From assembly GCA_028641055.1 (NCBI GenBank), contig CM054060.1, forward strand, positions 312,965,652-313,029,651: a DNA stretch of 64,000 bases, given 5' to 3'. This stretch comes from Alopecurus myosuroides. Taxonomy: Eukaryota; Streptophyta; Magnoliopsida; Poales; Poaceae. The translations under genes were made by a program, and so were the position numbers. Positions 23,601 to 37,214 of this stretch are shown here, in pieces. The first letter of the stretch is position 1, and the number at the start of each line of letters is the position of its first letter. Below the pieces are notes generated by a model, which was given only the letters and a program-made list of their open reading frames with translations, was not told the DNA's origin and did no database searches.

Positions 23601-26600
23601 ATACTAAACTAGCATCTAGTGCATTAACCATACTAGTAGAAAATACTAGGATGCAAAAATAAGCAAGGTAATGCTACTCATGCTATTGTTTTCACACAAG
23701 TGAAAACTCTAGGGTTCAAGTACTCATAATAACATCATCAAAATGCTAATGGTCCTATGAACACAACCCAAAAATATGTGGCTATACAACCACAAATGCT
23801 TATGTCAAAAATTCCACACATGAGGGAATTTTTCCATAACATTCTCATAGTAATGACTAAATTACTCATGCTTCTCTACCAACTCAAATGCAAGCTAACA
23901 GAGGTGATACTAACAAAATATAAGTACCAACATGGTACTGAATCTAATATCTCAACACAACAATTCAATCACTTGCACACAAATTAATCAATCAAAAATT
24001 ATATGCAAGTAATAAACTAGAGATAAAACATATGCTACTAATATAAATCCTATTTCTTCTCCACTCAAGTCCACACATTATAACATGCTAAAATAGTTAA
24101 GTAACACTTATAAAACAAGTTCACACAACTTGTACATGCTAGAAAACAATATTGCAACACAAAAATATAATCACAACAATAAATTAGCTAAAATGCCAAA
24201 ATGGCAGAAACAGGTGAAACAAAGATCTGTCCACCAAATTTTATATGATGCTCTAAAAATTAAGACCTTATAGGTTTGGATAGCCCTAAACATATACAAG
24301 ACCATCCAGTTGAGTTTGCATCAAAAATCATTTTTAATAATTTTATAAAAATCACCAAAGTGATCTCTGGTGTTTTACCAAATTGCATGCCATTTCAAAC
24401 ATACAATGAATTTGGAAACGAGGTTAAATGCTCCTGTTAGGAAATTTCAAGGGCTTTCCAATGCAATTGGCCTCACTTCATTCTGAGTTGTAAAATAAAA
24501 ATGGTGCTCATTTTGGTGTTTCTGGTACCTGTTGCCAAATCATTTTTAATTTCAAAAATGTTCTTCCAAAAGTAGATCTACAAGTTGGAGGTGGTTCATA
24601 ATTTGTTGCTTTAAATCTGTGAATTTTGGTTTGGTAAAATTCATCTTTTAAGTTTCCTTTTAGATCCAAAAGTAAACAGGTACTTTCTCTGCAAAAATAA
24701 AATGGAAAATAAACATCACAGGGGCTAGATCTGCTAAATGGGCCGGCCTGGACGATTTCTGCCGCGGCAGATCCCAGCCAAAGCCGCTGACCTGCGGGCC
24801 AGTAGGCCACGCGGCAGCCACGCGGGCAAGGCCAGGCCCCACGGTGCAGGTTCAACTTCTTCCGCGCGGGCTCGAGGTGCTGACATCAGCGTGATGCCAG
24901 GACGGCGTCATCGCCGGCGGAACGGATTCCGGCGAGCGGCAATCGAGCGAAGACCGCCACCGTTTTACGAATTAAACACATCTACGCGCAGCCCACGTTG
25001 CGGGGAACCAACTAAGGGGAGGCTCGTTTCCAGGGAACCCACCGGAGACCGGCGGCAACGGCGCGTGGCGGCGGCCGGACGGCCACCACGGCGCGGCCAC
25101 GCTCCAGAGGGAGAGGGAGGGGGAAAAGGCATGGGGAGGACCACATCCTCACCGTGAACGCACTGGACCAAACGGAGATGGCGGAGGAGACTCGTGGCGG
25201 CGGGAATGGCTCGCCGGAGTGCGCCGTGCCCGAAAAGGGAATCGGACGGCGCGGGCACCAGGCGACCTTCCGCCTCGATTCCTTCCTCAGGGAGGGTCAG
25301 TACGACGAGGCTAAGAGGGTAGGCTACCCTGTGGCCGGCGGCGAGCTTTCTTTTGGCCCAATCGCCGGCGAGCTCAAAGCCTAGGGTTTCGGGTTTGGGG
25401 ATTTGCACAGTGAGAGAGAGGGAGAGCTCGTGGGGGGGGGGGGAGAGAGAGGGGGCATGTGGGAGACAGACCACATGGGGGGCCTCTTTATCCTCCTCAA
25501 TTCCTTCTCATCGAAGCAATGGCCTAGGCCCTCTGTATCTACAGCATGGCTAGAGGTAGGAGATGACTCAGATTTCATTTTGGTCCCTGGATATTTACAA
25601 CTAGGTCCCTGTCCTTTCTGAACAATGTGATTTTCACCAAGCAAACAAAGACAAAATTTAATTTCCTTTTGCCCAAAATTCTTATTAGTCTAGATGCACA
25701 ACATATGTGAAAATTGGCTCAATAGAAGAAACTTGATAATTCAAAGTTGTCCAAATTTGAATTCTTACATAAATGGACATTGAATTTATTAACCTACTTA
25801 GGAGCTTCCAAAAATGATAATTTTTGGCACACATTCCTTAACTGATGTGTTCCTTATGTGGTATAAAATTCAAGTCATTTAGAGTTACTTCATAGAACAA
25901 ACTTGTTCAAATTTCAAAAAGGTGCTGTCAAGAAAACAGGGTTTTTTGGCAACTTAAATTATTCAAAAACTTGTGCCCTTTTGGTTTTCATCCTTATTTA
26001 TGATATAGAGCATGTGGTATTTATTTCATGGCATTTGGAAAAAGTTTCTAGAACAAACTTGTTCAAAATCCTAATTGTTGCTGTGGAGAAAAAATCATGT
26101 TTTCAGGACTTTAATGGATTCAATTTTTGGTCTCCTCTTGGGTGTGTTCCTTATTTGATATAAGGAAGCAATGGTATGAATTTCAAATCATTTTAAGAAA
26201 GTTTCCAATAGTAACTTGTTTTAGTTTTCTGTTTCTGGAAATATTGGAATTTCTATTTAATAAGGCACTTGGCTTTTCTTTAACAATGCTTTGCCAAAAT
26301 ATTTATGTGACTAGAGATAGAAAGTCAATGCTCTCCAATACCTTCGTTTTTAATCTTGCAAGGTTGGAAAAACATTTGATAATATTTTGGTGAAGCATTT
26401 AAGAATGCCTCTTTTTCTGATAATCTTTTAGGGAAATTTTTTTAAGTGTTCCCTCTTTCTTAATTTAGGCCTTGGAATAAAATTCAACAAGTAGTAGGTT
26501 CATAAGATAGTTTTGGAAAACTCTTTGATCAATATTCACTTTAGAAAATATTGTCAAGGTCATTGGAAACAATATGTTGAATATTTTTAGATTACTGCTT

Positions 26601-26733
26601 TGCTATCTTTTTAAGTTTGCAAGTTTATAAATAGTTTGTTTAGTTGCACTTAAACAAACACAATCAAAGTTTAATTGTCAAGCAATTAGCAAAACAACTG
26701 TGTTATCAGGTATTGCAAAATTGGGATGTGACA
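20659..26733 (-). repeat. LARD C left LTR (3' LTR in element orientation)
   Basis: 6,075 bp, direct repeat of 30374-36452. It begins (plus strand) TGTAAGGACCCCAGACCG and ends GGGATGTGACA. Mostly AT-rich with a GC-rich block at about 24740-25480. AAACCCTAG on the minus strand is at 25381-25389. A G run at about 25434-25442 is shorter than in the other copy, which splits the long minus-strand frame that is intact in the right LTR. Confidence 0.95.
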
Positions 26734-26747
26734 GGTCTTCCCCCCTT
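26734..26747 (-). other. LARD C polypurine tract
   Basis: On the minus strand AAGGGGGGAAGACC lies directly before the TGTCACATCCC start of the downstream LTR. In the family this tract primes plus-strand DNA synthesis. Its position fixes the element orientation. Confidence 0.85.
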
Positions 26748-29700
26748 AAAAAGAATCTCGTCCCCGAGATTCGCAAGCGAGGACTAAGGGAGGGCCAACA
26801 AACACACTGTTAGTGTTGGAGTGCAGGTGCTTCCCCCCTTTGACTTTTCTTGGGAGGAGTGGTACTTCCCTAAATTAGCAAATTCACTTTAAAAAGTACA
26901 CCAGTACTATTTTAGGTCCAAAACTTTTTTTTCCTAGTTTGAACAAAAAATTAAGGTTAGTGCAGAACTACCTGGAAATGTACCGTCAATTATTACATGA
27001 GTTCCTAGCTATATCCCACATATTACATACCACATATGGAGTGGTGGACCACTCTCATAACAAGGTATATAAGAAGCTAAAAATATAGCTTGTGGGTGCA
27101 AAGGTTAGGTTGCTAAGGTAAAACAAACAGACAGAACAATACCCATGGCAGTGGTTATTACTCACCACAAGCAACTATCATTTAATATGTTCATGATTTT
27201 AGTTGGATGTTTTAGTTTCATAAGGTAATCTTAAGCACAATCATAACACAAGTATAAACTCATGCTAAGGTAAAACATTTAAACAAAATCCAATAAGCAA
27301 GCAAACAACACCACATATGAATAGACTTTTTATTCACTAGGTTATTGTTTATTAGATGTTTTGGAATCCATCAATCATGAACACTTAGCAAATAACCATT
27401 ATCTAAAAACCAATGAATTCAATCATAAAGATACTCTAAAATACCATCTTTACACAAGATAAAAACTCCTATTTCACAGGCATAAAAAAAACAGGACTGC
27501 ACAAATAACACACTAGTATGAAAATCTACACCAGCATGCTATAAGAGATAATCATACCCTATAACCATAGAACATGCAACTAAATAATTCATGGCATGAT
27601 AACAGAAGTAATAACTTCCTAAACATGCTATATGAACACATATACTCATAAAATAAAACGAGGGTAATACTAGAGCAAAAATCACCATTTTCTAGTGGTG
27701 AAACTAGTTTCACTCTAGAGAAGCAAACAATGCTATCATGATGTTTAAAACTAAACAAGCAAGTCATGAATATAAGTGTACCTAATAACAGTACACAAAA
27801 CTTACTCATGTTAGTAAGCACAAGCATCAAAACAATCCCATGATTCAACTATTAAACCTGCATAAATTAATTCTAGCAATTTATGTTTTTCTTAAACAAT
27901 TACTAGCAAACAAGCAAGGTATAACTCACACAACCAATAGCTATGCAATTAATGAAAAGTTATCTAAACCTTTTCAAAAATCCATACACTCAATTTAAAA
28001 TTATTCACAAACAATCTACCAATCAAGAGGAATTTATTTTATTTGCGAACAATTAAATTTTAGCACACGATAGTGAAACATTTCTTAACATGATACCCCT
28101 AAGGAATATTATGCTAACAAAAGGATCACACCTAAACATATTAGTATTTAATAATAAGAAAAAAACTTCTCACTTTCATAGGTGAAAAGAAACAATTTTA
28201 TTTTCCATGGTGGAAAATAGAAATCAATCACATAGTGAAACATGCTATTTTTACACATGTGTATGGTTGGGGATTTTTCATCCACAAGCCAAAATACAAT
28301 GGGACCAGTGGGCTATGGCCTACTAATACCAAGGAAAATAGGTACTAAGCCTCTGGTTACTCATGAAAAACTTTGCATACAAGATAAAAAATATAAGGCT
28401 ATTTCATCTAGTGAAACAATACTAGTGCATATTGATAGCAATTCTTACACATGCTTTACTATTAAGAGACATGCAAGATAACATAGGTACAAGCATCAAA
28501 ATAACAGTACCTAAATGGTACTGGACTCAAAGAAACATAGCACAAAATTTACTAAGAAAGTATACACAGATCTAGCTCTCACAATACTTCCAATTAATAA
28601 ACTAGAAGGTAACAACTGCTATTTCAGTTTTATTCGAGTTTCCAATCATGCACACACTTTCTAGGGTAGATTTATTGTAAGAGATCAACATAATAACAAG
28701 TCCTAAAAACTTCATATAAGTTAGGATGCAAGATTGAATAAAACACAAATTTATTTCAATCAAGAGCACACAAAGAAACAAAAACAGGAAAACTGCTGTT
28801 TTCCAGTTCTATCATAATCATTTCATCATTCACTTAATTTCTAAACCCCGAGTTTCATAGTACCTACAACGTCTACTAAGATTTGGTTTCCAAAGTAGAT
28901 ACACATGATATCCTATTGACTAGTAAACGAATAAGTCAACATCTTATTTTCTCGTGACTTCTCCTTTTTACCAACTAGATTAAAAGGTGTCGTAAGTCAT
29001 TTAATTCCTTGGTTTAGAAAGAGTTGGCAGTAGTTTGCATGATTTGGTTAGGTGTAAACCTAAGATTAGACCAAGCATGTTAGTCTTGTTAGCTTTCTAT
29101 TAAATAGTGTTTGTCCGACAAGATACGACTAGCGTCATCGTACGTCGAATATTTAATCGTGCTCTTCGGATTGGCTTTTGAGGGGGTTGCGCATCATGGC
29201 ATGTGAAGACTTCTTTTGCACCTTTCTCCAGAGGAGGGAGGTATATAACTTTTTTAAAAGGGGATTTCTCTTATTTGGTCTTTTAAAAAGGGAACATAAA
29301 AAAAAGGTGCAACGTTTAGCCAACAGGGCAAAACGAGTCTTTTGCAAACAGACAAAACATAGAGGTTTAGGTCAGTATTGGTTGGTTTTCTTCACGCCTT
29401 TTCTTCTTTGAGGGTTGTCGTTGTTGGAGCTTTATATGTTGGAGTGCAGCATTGTTAGCAACGCTAGCAGCTCATGTGGCTTTATGGTCCTCTTTATAGG
29501 TCCAATGGTGCTTTCATTAATTGTGGGGGAATGGTGGTGGTTCACGACGGGTCGCATTATGAAGCGAAAACTAGTATAAGTCTAAGCAACAAATTCTTGT
29601 TTTTGAATGCTATACAAACATTTTTGCTTGCAAAAATTTAACAGGAGGCGATTCAAAAACAAGAGCGGGGCAATCACAAATTTGCAAAATTTGAGCACTT

Positions 29701-30356
29701 CGCAAACATATAGAAGCCTAGATGAACCAAATTCTACACCAAACAACAGCACAAAGTCCTAAGGACACACATAAGCAAGCCAAAACACACAAGCAAGACT
29801 CCATTGGAGCTACGTCGGGGAAGGTTACTCATGGAGTCATCACTAAATTACTCCAAACTAGACTAATCCAAAATCCTAGAAGTGGCTGAAGAACTATATC
29901 TACTGCTGACCATCATCACTGTAGAGCTAGGTAATTATTTTGGTCTTCTCGGGACATCGGCAAGTATAAAAGTTTTTGTACGGAAACAAGATAATAGAAG
30001 TAAAGTTTCGAGAAAAATTTATGCAACAAATTGTTTTTGAAACTCCAACTATTTTCTGGACAGAAAACTTCAAATACGAGAGATGTTTTCAAAAACAGAG
30101 CGGAGCAGTTGCAAACAAGTAAGAAATAACTCTTAACCGAGAGAGATACTAACTCTGTAAGGCCCGCCCTTCGAACCACTGTTCAAGGACGCCCTTGATA
30201 TGCATTTAGAACCTTTTGAAAAGATAATAAGGAGGGGAAAATATACTAAAATTCCCTTAGATAAAAATAATGTAGATAGTAAATAGGTTTTTACTCAAAA
30301 ATACTTTTCTTTCCTATCTGACGTCCATGCTAACTAAGGTCTCCTAAGGTCAGGAT
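26748..30356 (-). other. LARD C internal domain, non-coding
   Basis: 3.6 kb of AT-rich sequence with no frame over about 100 codons and no Gag, protease, RT or integrase motif on either strand. Two diverged direct repeats around a CAAAAACA(A)GAGCGG word sit at about 29655-29690 and 30088-30120. A copy of the LTR-edge word ACTCTGTAAGG is at 30151, about 220 bp from the real LTR edge at 30374. LARD interiors are known to be conserved for RNA structure and packaging rather than protein; whether that applies here is inference. Confidence 0.7.
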
Positions 30357-30369
30357 GGCTCTGATACCA
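30357..30369 (-). other. LARD C primer binding site (initiator tRNA-Met)
   Basis: The minus-strand sequence TGGTATCAGAGCC, four bases from the LTR end, is complementary to the 3' end of plant initiator tRNA-Met. It primes minus-strand cDNA synthesis. The same site is found in E and B. Confidence 0.9.
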
Positions 30370-30373
30370 ACTC

Positions 30374-33300
30374 TGTAAGGACCCCAGACCGACAGTCTGA
30401 AACCCTACGTATGCATACATTCACGATCCCAGAAAGATCAGTCGTGAACAACATACACAGTTGGCAGACAGAAATACATCATCCATTACACGAATACATA
30501 AAGGTATTACACAAATGATCACATGATCAAGTTTAAAGCAACTACCAAAAGGGCAGGCATCTTAACAAACACAGCGGAAGACAATTAAAACACAACGTAG
30601 TTGAGCCCAAGTCACGCCTTAACCTACAGGCTGCTGACCCGGAGACGATCCTAGTTCGCAAAGCCGTCAACTCCGTACTTCTCTTCATAGATATCCTTTG
30701 GAGGCTCCTTCTCCAAATCTGATAAGTAGATACCAGGGGCAAAACCATAATGAGTACATTTGAATGTACTCAGCAAGACATCCATCATGTCACTTACTAA
30801 ACATGCAAATATGCTTATATGGTGGAATAGGTAGGCTATAAATATGGTTCACTACCAATGGCGTTCATATATGATGACACCACAGTTGCAGTCAGGTTAA
30901 TCTGTATCTTCGTTGAAGAAGATACTTCAAAGAAAATAATCTAGTTTTATTTCTCTTGTAGATATCACATGTACAAGAGATTTTGTAAAGCTTTGTTAAA
31001 GAATATTTTCTCTTTGCAAAACTTCTTGGAATCAGTTTCCAGAATTCTTGCTTAGAGTAGAAAAGGTTTTCTTTGCAAAACATTTTGTTTTGTATAACAT
31101 CATCTGGCTTTTCATCATCGATGATACCTCCACGGTATCAGTTTCCATTCCTTTCCGAACTTCACAAGTTCACACTTCCTTTCCAAAGTTTCCCTTTCAA
31201 AACTCCTTTTTGAAAACATTGACACAATGCTAGTTACATGGCCATTCAACTGTCCATATCCGAGGACGCGGCTTCTTCGAAAAAGTTATACTCTGCAGAG
31301 GTGTACACATCCACCAGATCCAGTACACCTCCCGTGAACAATCACGGACTGTAACAACAGTATGTAAACATCAGGTATCTGATCATAACCATCCACTATG
31401 TTCAAGCTAGAATATGCCTATCTCTCAGTTGAGTTTTCCCGCATCCCCGGCACCGAGCTAATCCCCGCCAAGCCAGGATGCCTCAACTGATGCATCCGGA
31501 GGGAAAATTAATCCCACACTTTATATGTCTCCACGACATTCGGTTCAGAGGATCGCATCCCCTAAAGCACATTGAGATAGCACATACTAATAAGAACAAA
31601 CTTCAAGTTAAGCCCCTTGCCCATGTTGGGGTAGGGTGGCAGTACGGTAAAGGTTGTCCGGTGAAGACTAGGTTATGTGTCATTTTTGAAAACACCACTT
31701 TCTCAAAAATGACCACTTCCACATTCCTCCGGAGAACAAGGATCCGCCTTTTCTCCGGGTTTTTCCGTAAAGCCTTTGTTTTGTAGAATCACAATTTTAG
31801 GGTGTCTACTTAGGGACTAGTATATTTGATGGTAATAAATACCATAGGGTGGCTTATGGGCTTGGTATTACCAAGTTTAACTACTGGCATGATAGTAACC
31901 TATAATATAGTATAGTAGTAAATTCCACATCAAAAATAGTTTTGATAATCAAGTTTTTGTAAAACTTCAGAGGTAAAACATGCATGATAGATAATGATAA
32001 GTATTGTATCAGCAAGCATCAGGATGGCTTTCCTGGTATCTCTTGTGTCCCTGGTTTTGGAGTGACTGGAACTTGAAACAGAGCTTCACGACACTTCCTT
32101 CCTCTTCGTTTTCTAACGTCGTAAAAAGAATAAAGGGCACACATTCAGAACCAATCAAGGCAAGCAACAATGCATAACCATACATATAGCAAGGAAATCT
32201 AATAATAACCAATCACACAATTATTAATGGAGCAAACAATCAAACCAACACACTTGGCAGAAATGCCATTTAATAAGACAGCTTAAGGTTGGAGGAACAT
32301 ATCTCACAACCTTAATATCATGGATTCAGTGGGTGTGCCACTCTCATACCAAGATATTTATAAACCCAAAATACACTTAGTTTCACAAGGGTGAGACTAC
32401 TAAAAGTGTATAAAACATGCACAAGAATAATCATGGAAATGGGTTTATCAACCACACCACAAAAAGAAAAAGGTAGCTATTCTGCTAAGCCTAAATTCAC
32501 CTCAAGAATAAATAATACACATGATTTGCAAAAGTTACTTTTACAAATCAGTGAGCCTACATAAGTATAACAAGGTAATAGACTCATCACAAAACACACA
32601 ATTTCTCATAGTGAGAACAATAGAAACAATGGCAAAAAAGGAGGAATCCTATAGTCATGCTTCTACTAAGGGTTTGCTATGAAAACATGCATAACAAGTA
32701 AAATACTAAAATGCAAACAAGGAACCATGTTATCATAATGGGAATGAAAACATGTCCTTATGCAAGGATACACAAATATCTACCAACCACAAGTTGGCAG
32801 GAAAAATAATTTAACACAACAACTGCTAAGGAAACTAGTACTACTTAAACATGAAGAATCAATGGATGCATTTCAATCAAGTAATTGAAATACAACCAGA
32901 GGGTCCATGTCACAAAAACAGTAGTGAAAAATATCTATACTTGCTATAACGAAAATATCCCATTTAGCAAAACAATGTATCAATTTGCAGGGCAACTCCT
33001 ACATACTAGTGGTAATAAAAATAGCATTACTAGAGGAATCAAACAACACTCCAAAGATGGATTTTTCCTAGCAAGCCACACATGATTATAACCACTTACA
33101 AACAGAAGCATACCCATTTTTGTTTAGCACAAAAATTCCCAAAGCAAAAATACTAGGCACTCATTAGTTATGAAACTATATAAAAGAAATGCATCTAGTG
33201 TGGGGGAAATAATGTTTCCACCAAAAATGCAATGACACCAGTGGGTGTCCCACTAGCATAACAAAGCATTAAGAGGTCACAAAGCCTCTGGTCACACTTG

Positions 33301-36300
33301 ATAAAAATTAACAAAATACTAAACTAGCATCTAGTGCATTAACCATACTAGTAGAAAATACTAGGATGCAAAAATAAGCAAGGTAATGCTACTCATGCTA
33401 TTGTTTTCACACAAGTGAAAACTCTAGGGTTCAAGTACTCATAATAACATCATCAAAATGCTACTGGTCCTATGAACACAACCCAAAAATATGTGGCTAT
33501 ACAACCACAAATGCTTATGTAAAAAATTCCACACATGAGGGAATTTTTCCATAACATTCTCATAGTAATGACTAAATTACTCATGCTTCTCTACCAACTC
33601 AAATGCAAGCTAGCAGAGGTGATACTAACAAAATATAAGTACCAACATGGTACTGAATCTAATATCTCAACACAACAATTCAATTACTTGCACACAAATT
33701 AATCAATCAAAAATTATATGCAAGTAATAAACTAGAGATAAAACATATGCTACTAATATAAATCCTATTTCTTCTCCACTCAAGTCCACACATTATAACA
33801 TGCTAAAATAGTTAAGTAAAACTTATAAAACAAGTTCACACAACTTGTACATGCTAGAAAACAATATTGCAACACAAAAATATAATCACAACAATAAATT
33901 AGCTAAAATGCCAAAATGGCAGAAACAGGTGAAACAAAGATCTGTCCACCAAATTTTATATGATGCTCTAAAAATTAAGACCTTATAGGTTTGGATAGCC
34001 CTAAACATATACAAGACCATCCAGTTGAGTTTGCATCAAAAATCATTTTTAATAATTTTATAAAAATCACTAAAGTGATCTCTGGTGTTTTACCAAATTG
34101 CATGCCATTTCAGACATACAATGAATTTGGAAACGAGGTTAAATGATCCTGTTAGGAAATTTCAAGGGCTTTCCAATGCAATTGTCCTCACTTCATTCTG
34201 AGTTGTAAAATAAAAATGGTGCTCATTTTGGTGTTTCTGGTACCTGTTGCCAAATCATTTTTAATTTAAAAAATGTTCATCCAAAAGTAGATCTACAAGT
34301 TGGAGGTGGTTCATAATTTTTTGCTTTACATCTGTGAATTTTGGTTTGGTAAAATTCATCTTTTAAGTTGCCTTTTAGATCCAAAAGTAAACAGGTACTT
34401 TCTCTGCAAAAATAAAATGGAAAATAAACATCACAGGGGCCAGATCTGCTAAATGGGCCGGCCTGGACGATTTCTACCGCGGCAGATCCCAGCCAAAGCC
34501 GCTGACCTGCGGGCCAGTAGGCCACGCGGCAGCCACGCGGGCAAGGCCAGGCCCCACGGTGCAGGTTCAACTTCTTCCGCGCGGGCTCGAGGTGCTGACA
34601 TCAGCGTGATGCCAGGACGGCGTCATCGCCGGCGGAACGGATTCCGGCGAGCGGCAATCGAGCGAAGACTGCCACCGTTTTACGAATTAAACACATCTAC
34701 GCGCAGCCCACGTTGCGGGGAACCAACTAAGGGGAGGCTCGTTTCCAGGGAACCCACCGGAGACCGGCGGCAACGGCGCGTGGCGGCGGCCGGACGGCCA
34801 CCACGGCGCGGCCACGCTCCAGAGGGAGAGGGAGGGGGAAAAGGCATGGGGAGGACCACATCCTCACCGTGAACGCACTGGACCAAACGGAGACGGCGGA
34901 GGAGACTCGTGGCGGCGGGAATGGCTCGCCGGAGTGCGCCGTGCCCGAAAAGGGAATCGGACGGCGCGGGCACCAGGCGACCTTCCGCCTCGATTCCTTC
35001 CTCAGGGAGGGTCAGTACGACGAGGCTAAGAGGGTAGGCTACCCTGTGGCCGGCGGCGAGCTTTCTTTTGGCCCAATCGCCGGCGATATCAAAGCCTAGG
35101 GTTTCGGGTTTGGGGATTTGCACAGTGAGAGAGAGGGAGAGCTCGTGGGGGGGGGGGGGTGGAGAGAGAGGGGGCATGTGGGAGACAGACCACATGGGGG
35201 GCCTCTTTATCCTCCTCAATTCCTTCTCATCGAAGCAATGGCCTAGGCCCTCTGTATCTACAGCATGGCTAGAGGTAGGAGATGACTCAGATTTCATTTT
35301 GGTCCCTGGATATTTACAACTAGGTCCCTGTCCTTTCTGAACAATGTGATTTTCACCAAGCAAACAAAGACAAAATTTAATTTCCTTTTGCCCAAAATTC
35401 TTATTAGTCTATATGCACAACATATGTGAAAATTGGCTCAATAGAAGAAACTTGATAATTCAAAGTTGTCCAAATTTGAATTCTTACAAAAATGGACATT
35501 GAATTTATTAACCTACTTAGGAGCTTCCAAACATGATAATTTTTGGCACACATTCCTTAACTTATGTGTTACTTATGTGGTAGAAAATTCAAGTCATTTA
35601 GAGTTACTTAATAGAACAAACTTGTTCAAATTTCAAAAAGGTGCTGTCAAGAAAACAGGGTTTTTTGGCAACTTAAATTATTCAAAAACTTGTGCCCTTT
35701 TGGTTTTCATCCGTATTTATGATATAGAGCATGTGGTATTTATTTCATGGCATTTGGAAAAAGTTTCTAGAACAAACTTGTTCAAAATCCCAATTGTTGC
35801 TGTGGAGAAAAAATCATGTTTTCAGGACTTTAATGGATTCAATTTTTGGTCTCCTCTTGGGTGTGTTCCTTATTTGATATAAGGAAGCAATGGTATGAAT
35901 TTAAAATCATTTTAAGAAAGTTTCCAATAGTAACTTGTTTTAGTTTTCTGTTTCTGGAAATATTGGAATTTCTATTTAATAAGGCACTTGGCTTTTCTTT
36001 AACAATGCTTTGCCAAAATATTTATGTGACTAGAGATAGCAAGTCAATGCTCTCCAATACCTTTGTTTTTAATCTTGCAAGGTTGGAAAAACATTTGATA
36101 ATATTTTGGTGAAGCATTTAAGAATGCCTCTTTTTCTGATAATCTTTTAGGGAAATTTTTTTAAGTGTTCCCTCTTTCTTAATTTAGGCCTTGGAATAAA
36201 ATTCAACAAGTAGTAGGTTCATAAGATAGTTTTGGAAAACTCTTTGATCAATATTCACTTTAGAAAATATTGTCAAGGTCATTGGAAACAATATGTTGAA

Positions 36301-36452
36301 TATTTTTAGATTACTGCTTTGCTATCTTTTTAAGTTTGCAAGTTTATAAATAGTTTGTTTAGTTGGACTTAAACAAACACAATCAAAGTTTAATTGTCAA
36401 GAAATTAGCAAAACAACTGTGTTATCAGGTATTGCAAAATTGGGATGTGACA
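30374..36452 (-). repeat. LARD C right LTR (5' LTR in element orientation)
   Basis: 6,079 bp, near-identical to 20659-26733. The GC-rich block lies at about 34440-35220 with AAACCCTAG on the minus strand at 35096-35104. A minus-strand frame at 35363-34680 stays open for 227 codons through this block; it is Pro/Arg/Ser-rich with no known domain. Transcription should start in this LTR and run leftward. Confidence 0.95.
34680..35363 (-). other. 227-codon open frame inside LARD C 5' LTR
   Basis: Sense-oriented frame across the GC-rich island, starting MLGENHIVQKGQ and containing a Pro run near residues 68-74. No homology is recognisable. The equivalent frame in the left LTR is broken by a different G-run length, so nothing suggests that selection maintains it. 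It probably represents open sequence in a GC-rich leader, or old captured host sequence. Confidence 0.35.
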
Positions 36453-36457
36453 ACCTT

Positions 36458-36837
36458 AATAGAGATTTTAAACTTGTTGGTGGGAAAAGTTTGCTTGACT
36501 TAAGTTCTTTAGATGAATGGAGGAGTGAAGCATATGAAAATGATAAGCTCTTTAAAGAGAAAGGTAAAAGGTGGCACGACAAGAGAATTATTAAAAGAGA
36601 ATTTCATGTTGGTGATAAAGTTCTATTGTATAGGTCTCGTCTCAGATTTTTTGCAGGAAAATTACTCTCGAGATGGGAAGGACCTTTCGTTATCGAAGAG
36701 GTATATCGTTCGAGGGAATTAAAATTGTTTCCCTTGAAGACAACACTTCACAAGTGGTGAACGGACAAAGACTCAAGCATTATATTTCTGGAGATCCTTA
36801 TAATGAAAATGCTGATTATAATAGAAATCCTTATTAA
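36458..36837 (+). pseudogene. R1 integrase C-terminus (continued)
   Basis: The frame resumes directly after the ACCTT duplication: SLLDLSSLDEWRSEAYEN, then WHDKRIIKREFHVGDKVLLY and FAGKLLSRWEGPFVIEEVY, the C-terminal DNA-binding part of a Gypsy integrase. A one-base deletion near 36715 shifts the frame; the next frame then reads VVNGQRLKHYISGDP to a TAA at 36835-36837. Confirms that LARD C split a single integrase gene. Confidence 0.9.
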
Positions 36838-37214
36838 GAAGCATATTTCATAAACTACAGAGTCAGTTTTCGAATTGGTATCAGTTTTGGTAAGAAAACA
36901 TTCGCGAAACATCTTCCAACTTTTTTTTTACCGTTGTTGGAAAATATGAAAAATTATGAGCCGGAAACGAGGCGGAGACGGAGCCCTGAGGCTCCTCACC
37001 ATGCCTAGGAGCAAGCCCACCCCTGGCCGCGCCTGGCTATGGTGAGGACGTCTCGGAGTCCATCTCCGACCCGTTTTCACCCAGTACTTTCCTTTCGTTA
37101 TGAAACTTTTTGCTATATAATCCCCCGGACCCCCCGAGGTCCGTATATCATTTTCTCGTCGTGTTTTCATTTTGACATGTTTTCCTATCAGGAGTCCGGA
37201 GTTTCTAGGTCAAA
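36838..37214 (+). other. R1 spacer between pol and accessory ORF
   Basis: Non-coding. Contains CACCCCTGGCCGCGCCTGG near 37019-37037, a string also present in R1's own 3' LTR (CACCCCTGGCCGCGCCTG near 39670), so part of this spacer shares sequence with the LTR. A TATATAA at 37114-37120 could be a promoter for the ORF that follows. Confidence 0.5.

Larger units (their letters stand above)
20659..36452 (-). mobile_element. LARD C: large non-autonomous LTR retrotransposon, 15.8 kb
   Basis: Perfect ACCTT duplication at 20654-20658 and 36453-36457. The LTRs are 20659-26733 (6,075 bp) and 30374-36452 (6,079 bp). The primer site TGGTATCAGAGCC lies on the minus strand at 30357-30369, next to the right LTR, and a polypurine tract lies on the minus strand at 26734-26747 next to the left LTR, so the element is oriented leftward and its LTR begins TGTCACATCCC. 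The 3.6-kb interior has no gag or pol. Long LTRs, non-coding interior, intact primer site and polypurine tract define a LARD (barley Sukkula is the classic case). It must use proteins from a related autonomous element. I counted about 55 differences between the two LTRs by eye. Confidence 0.93.

Noticed and set aside
20659..36452. A large segmental duplication of ~6 kb
   Set aside because: The two copies end in TG..CA, are flanked by one perfect 5-bp duplication, and have primer site and polypurine tract at the correct inner edges, so they are LTRs.
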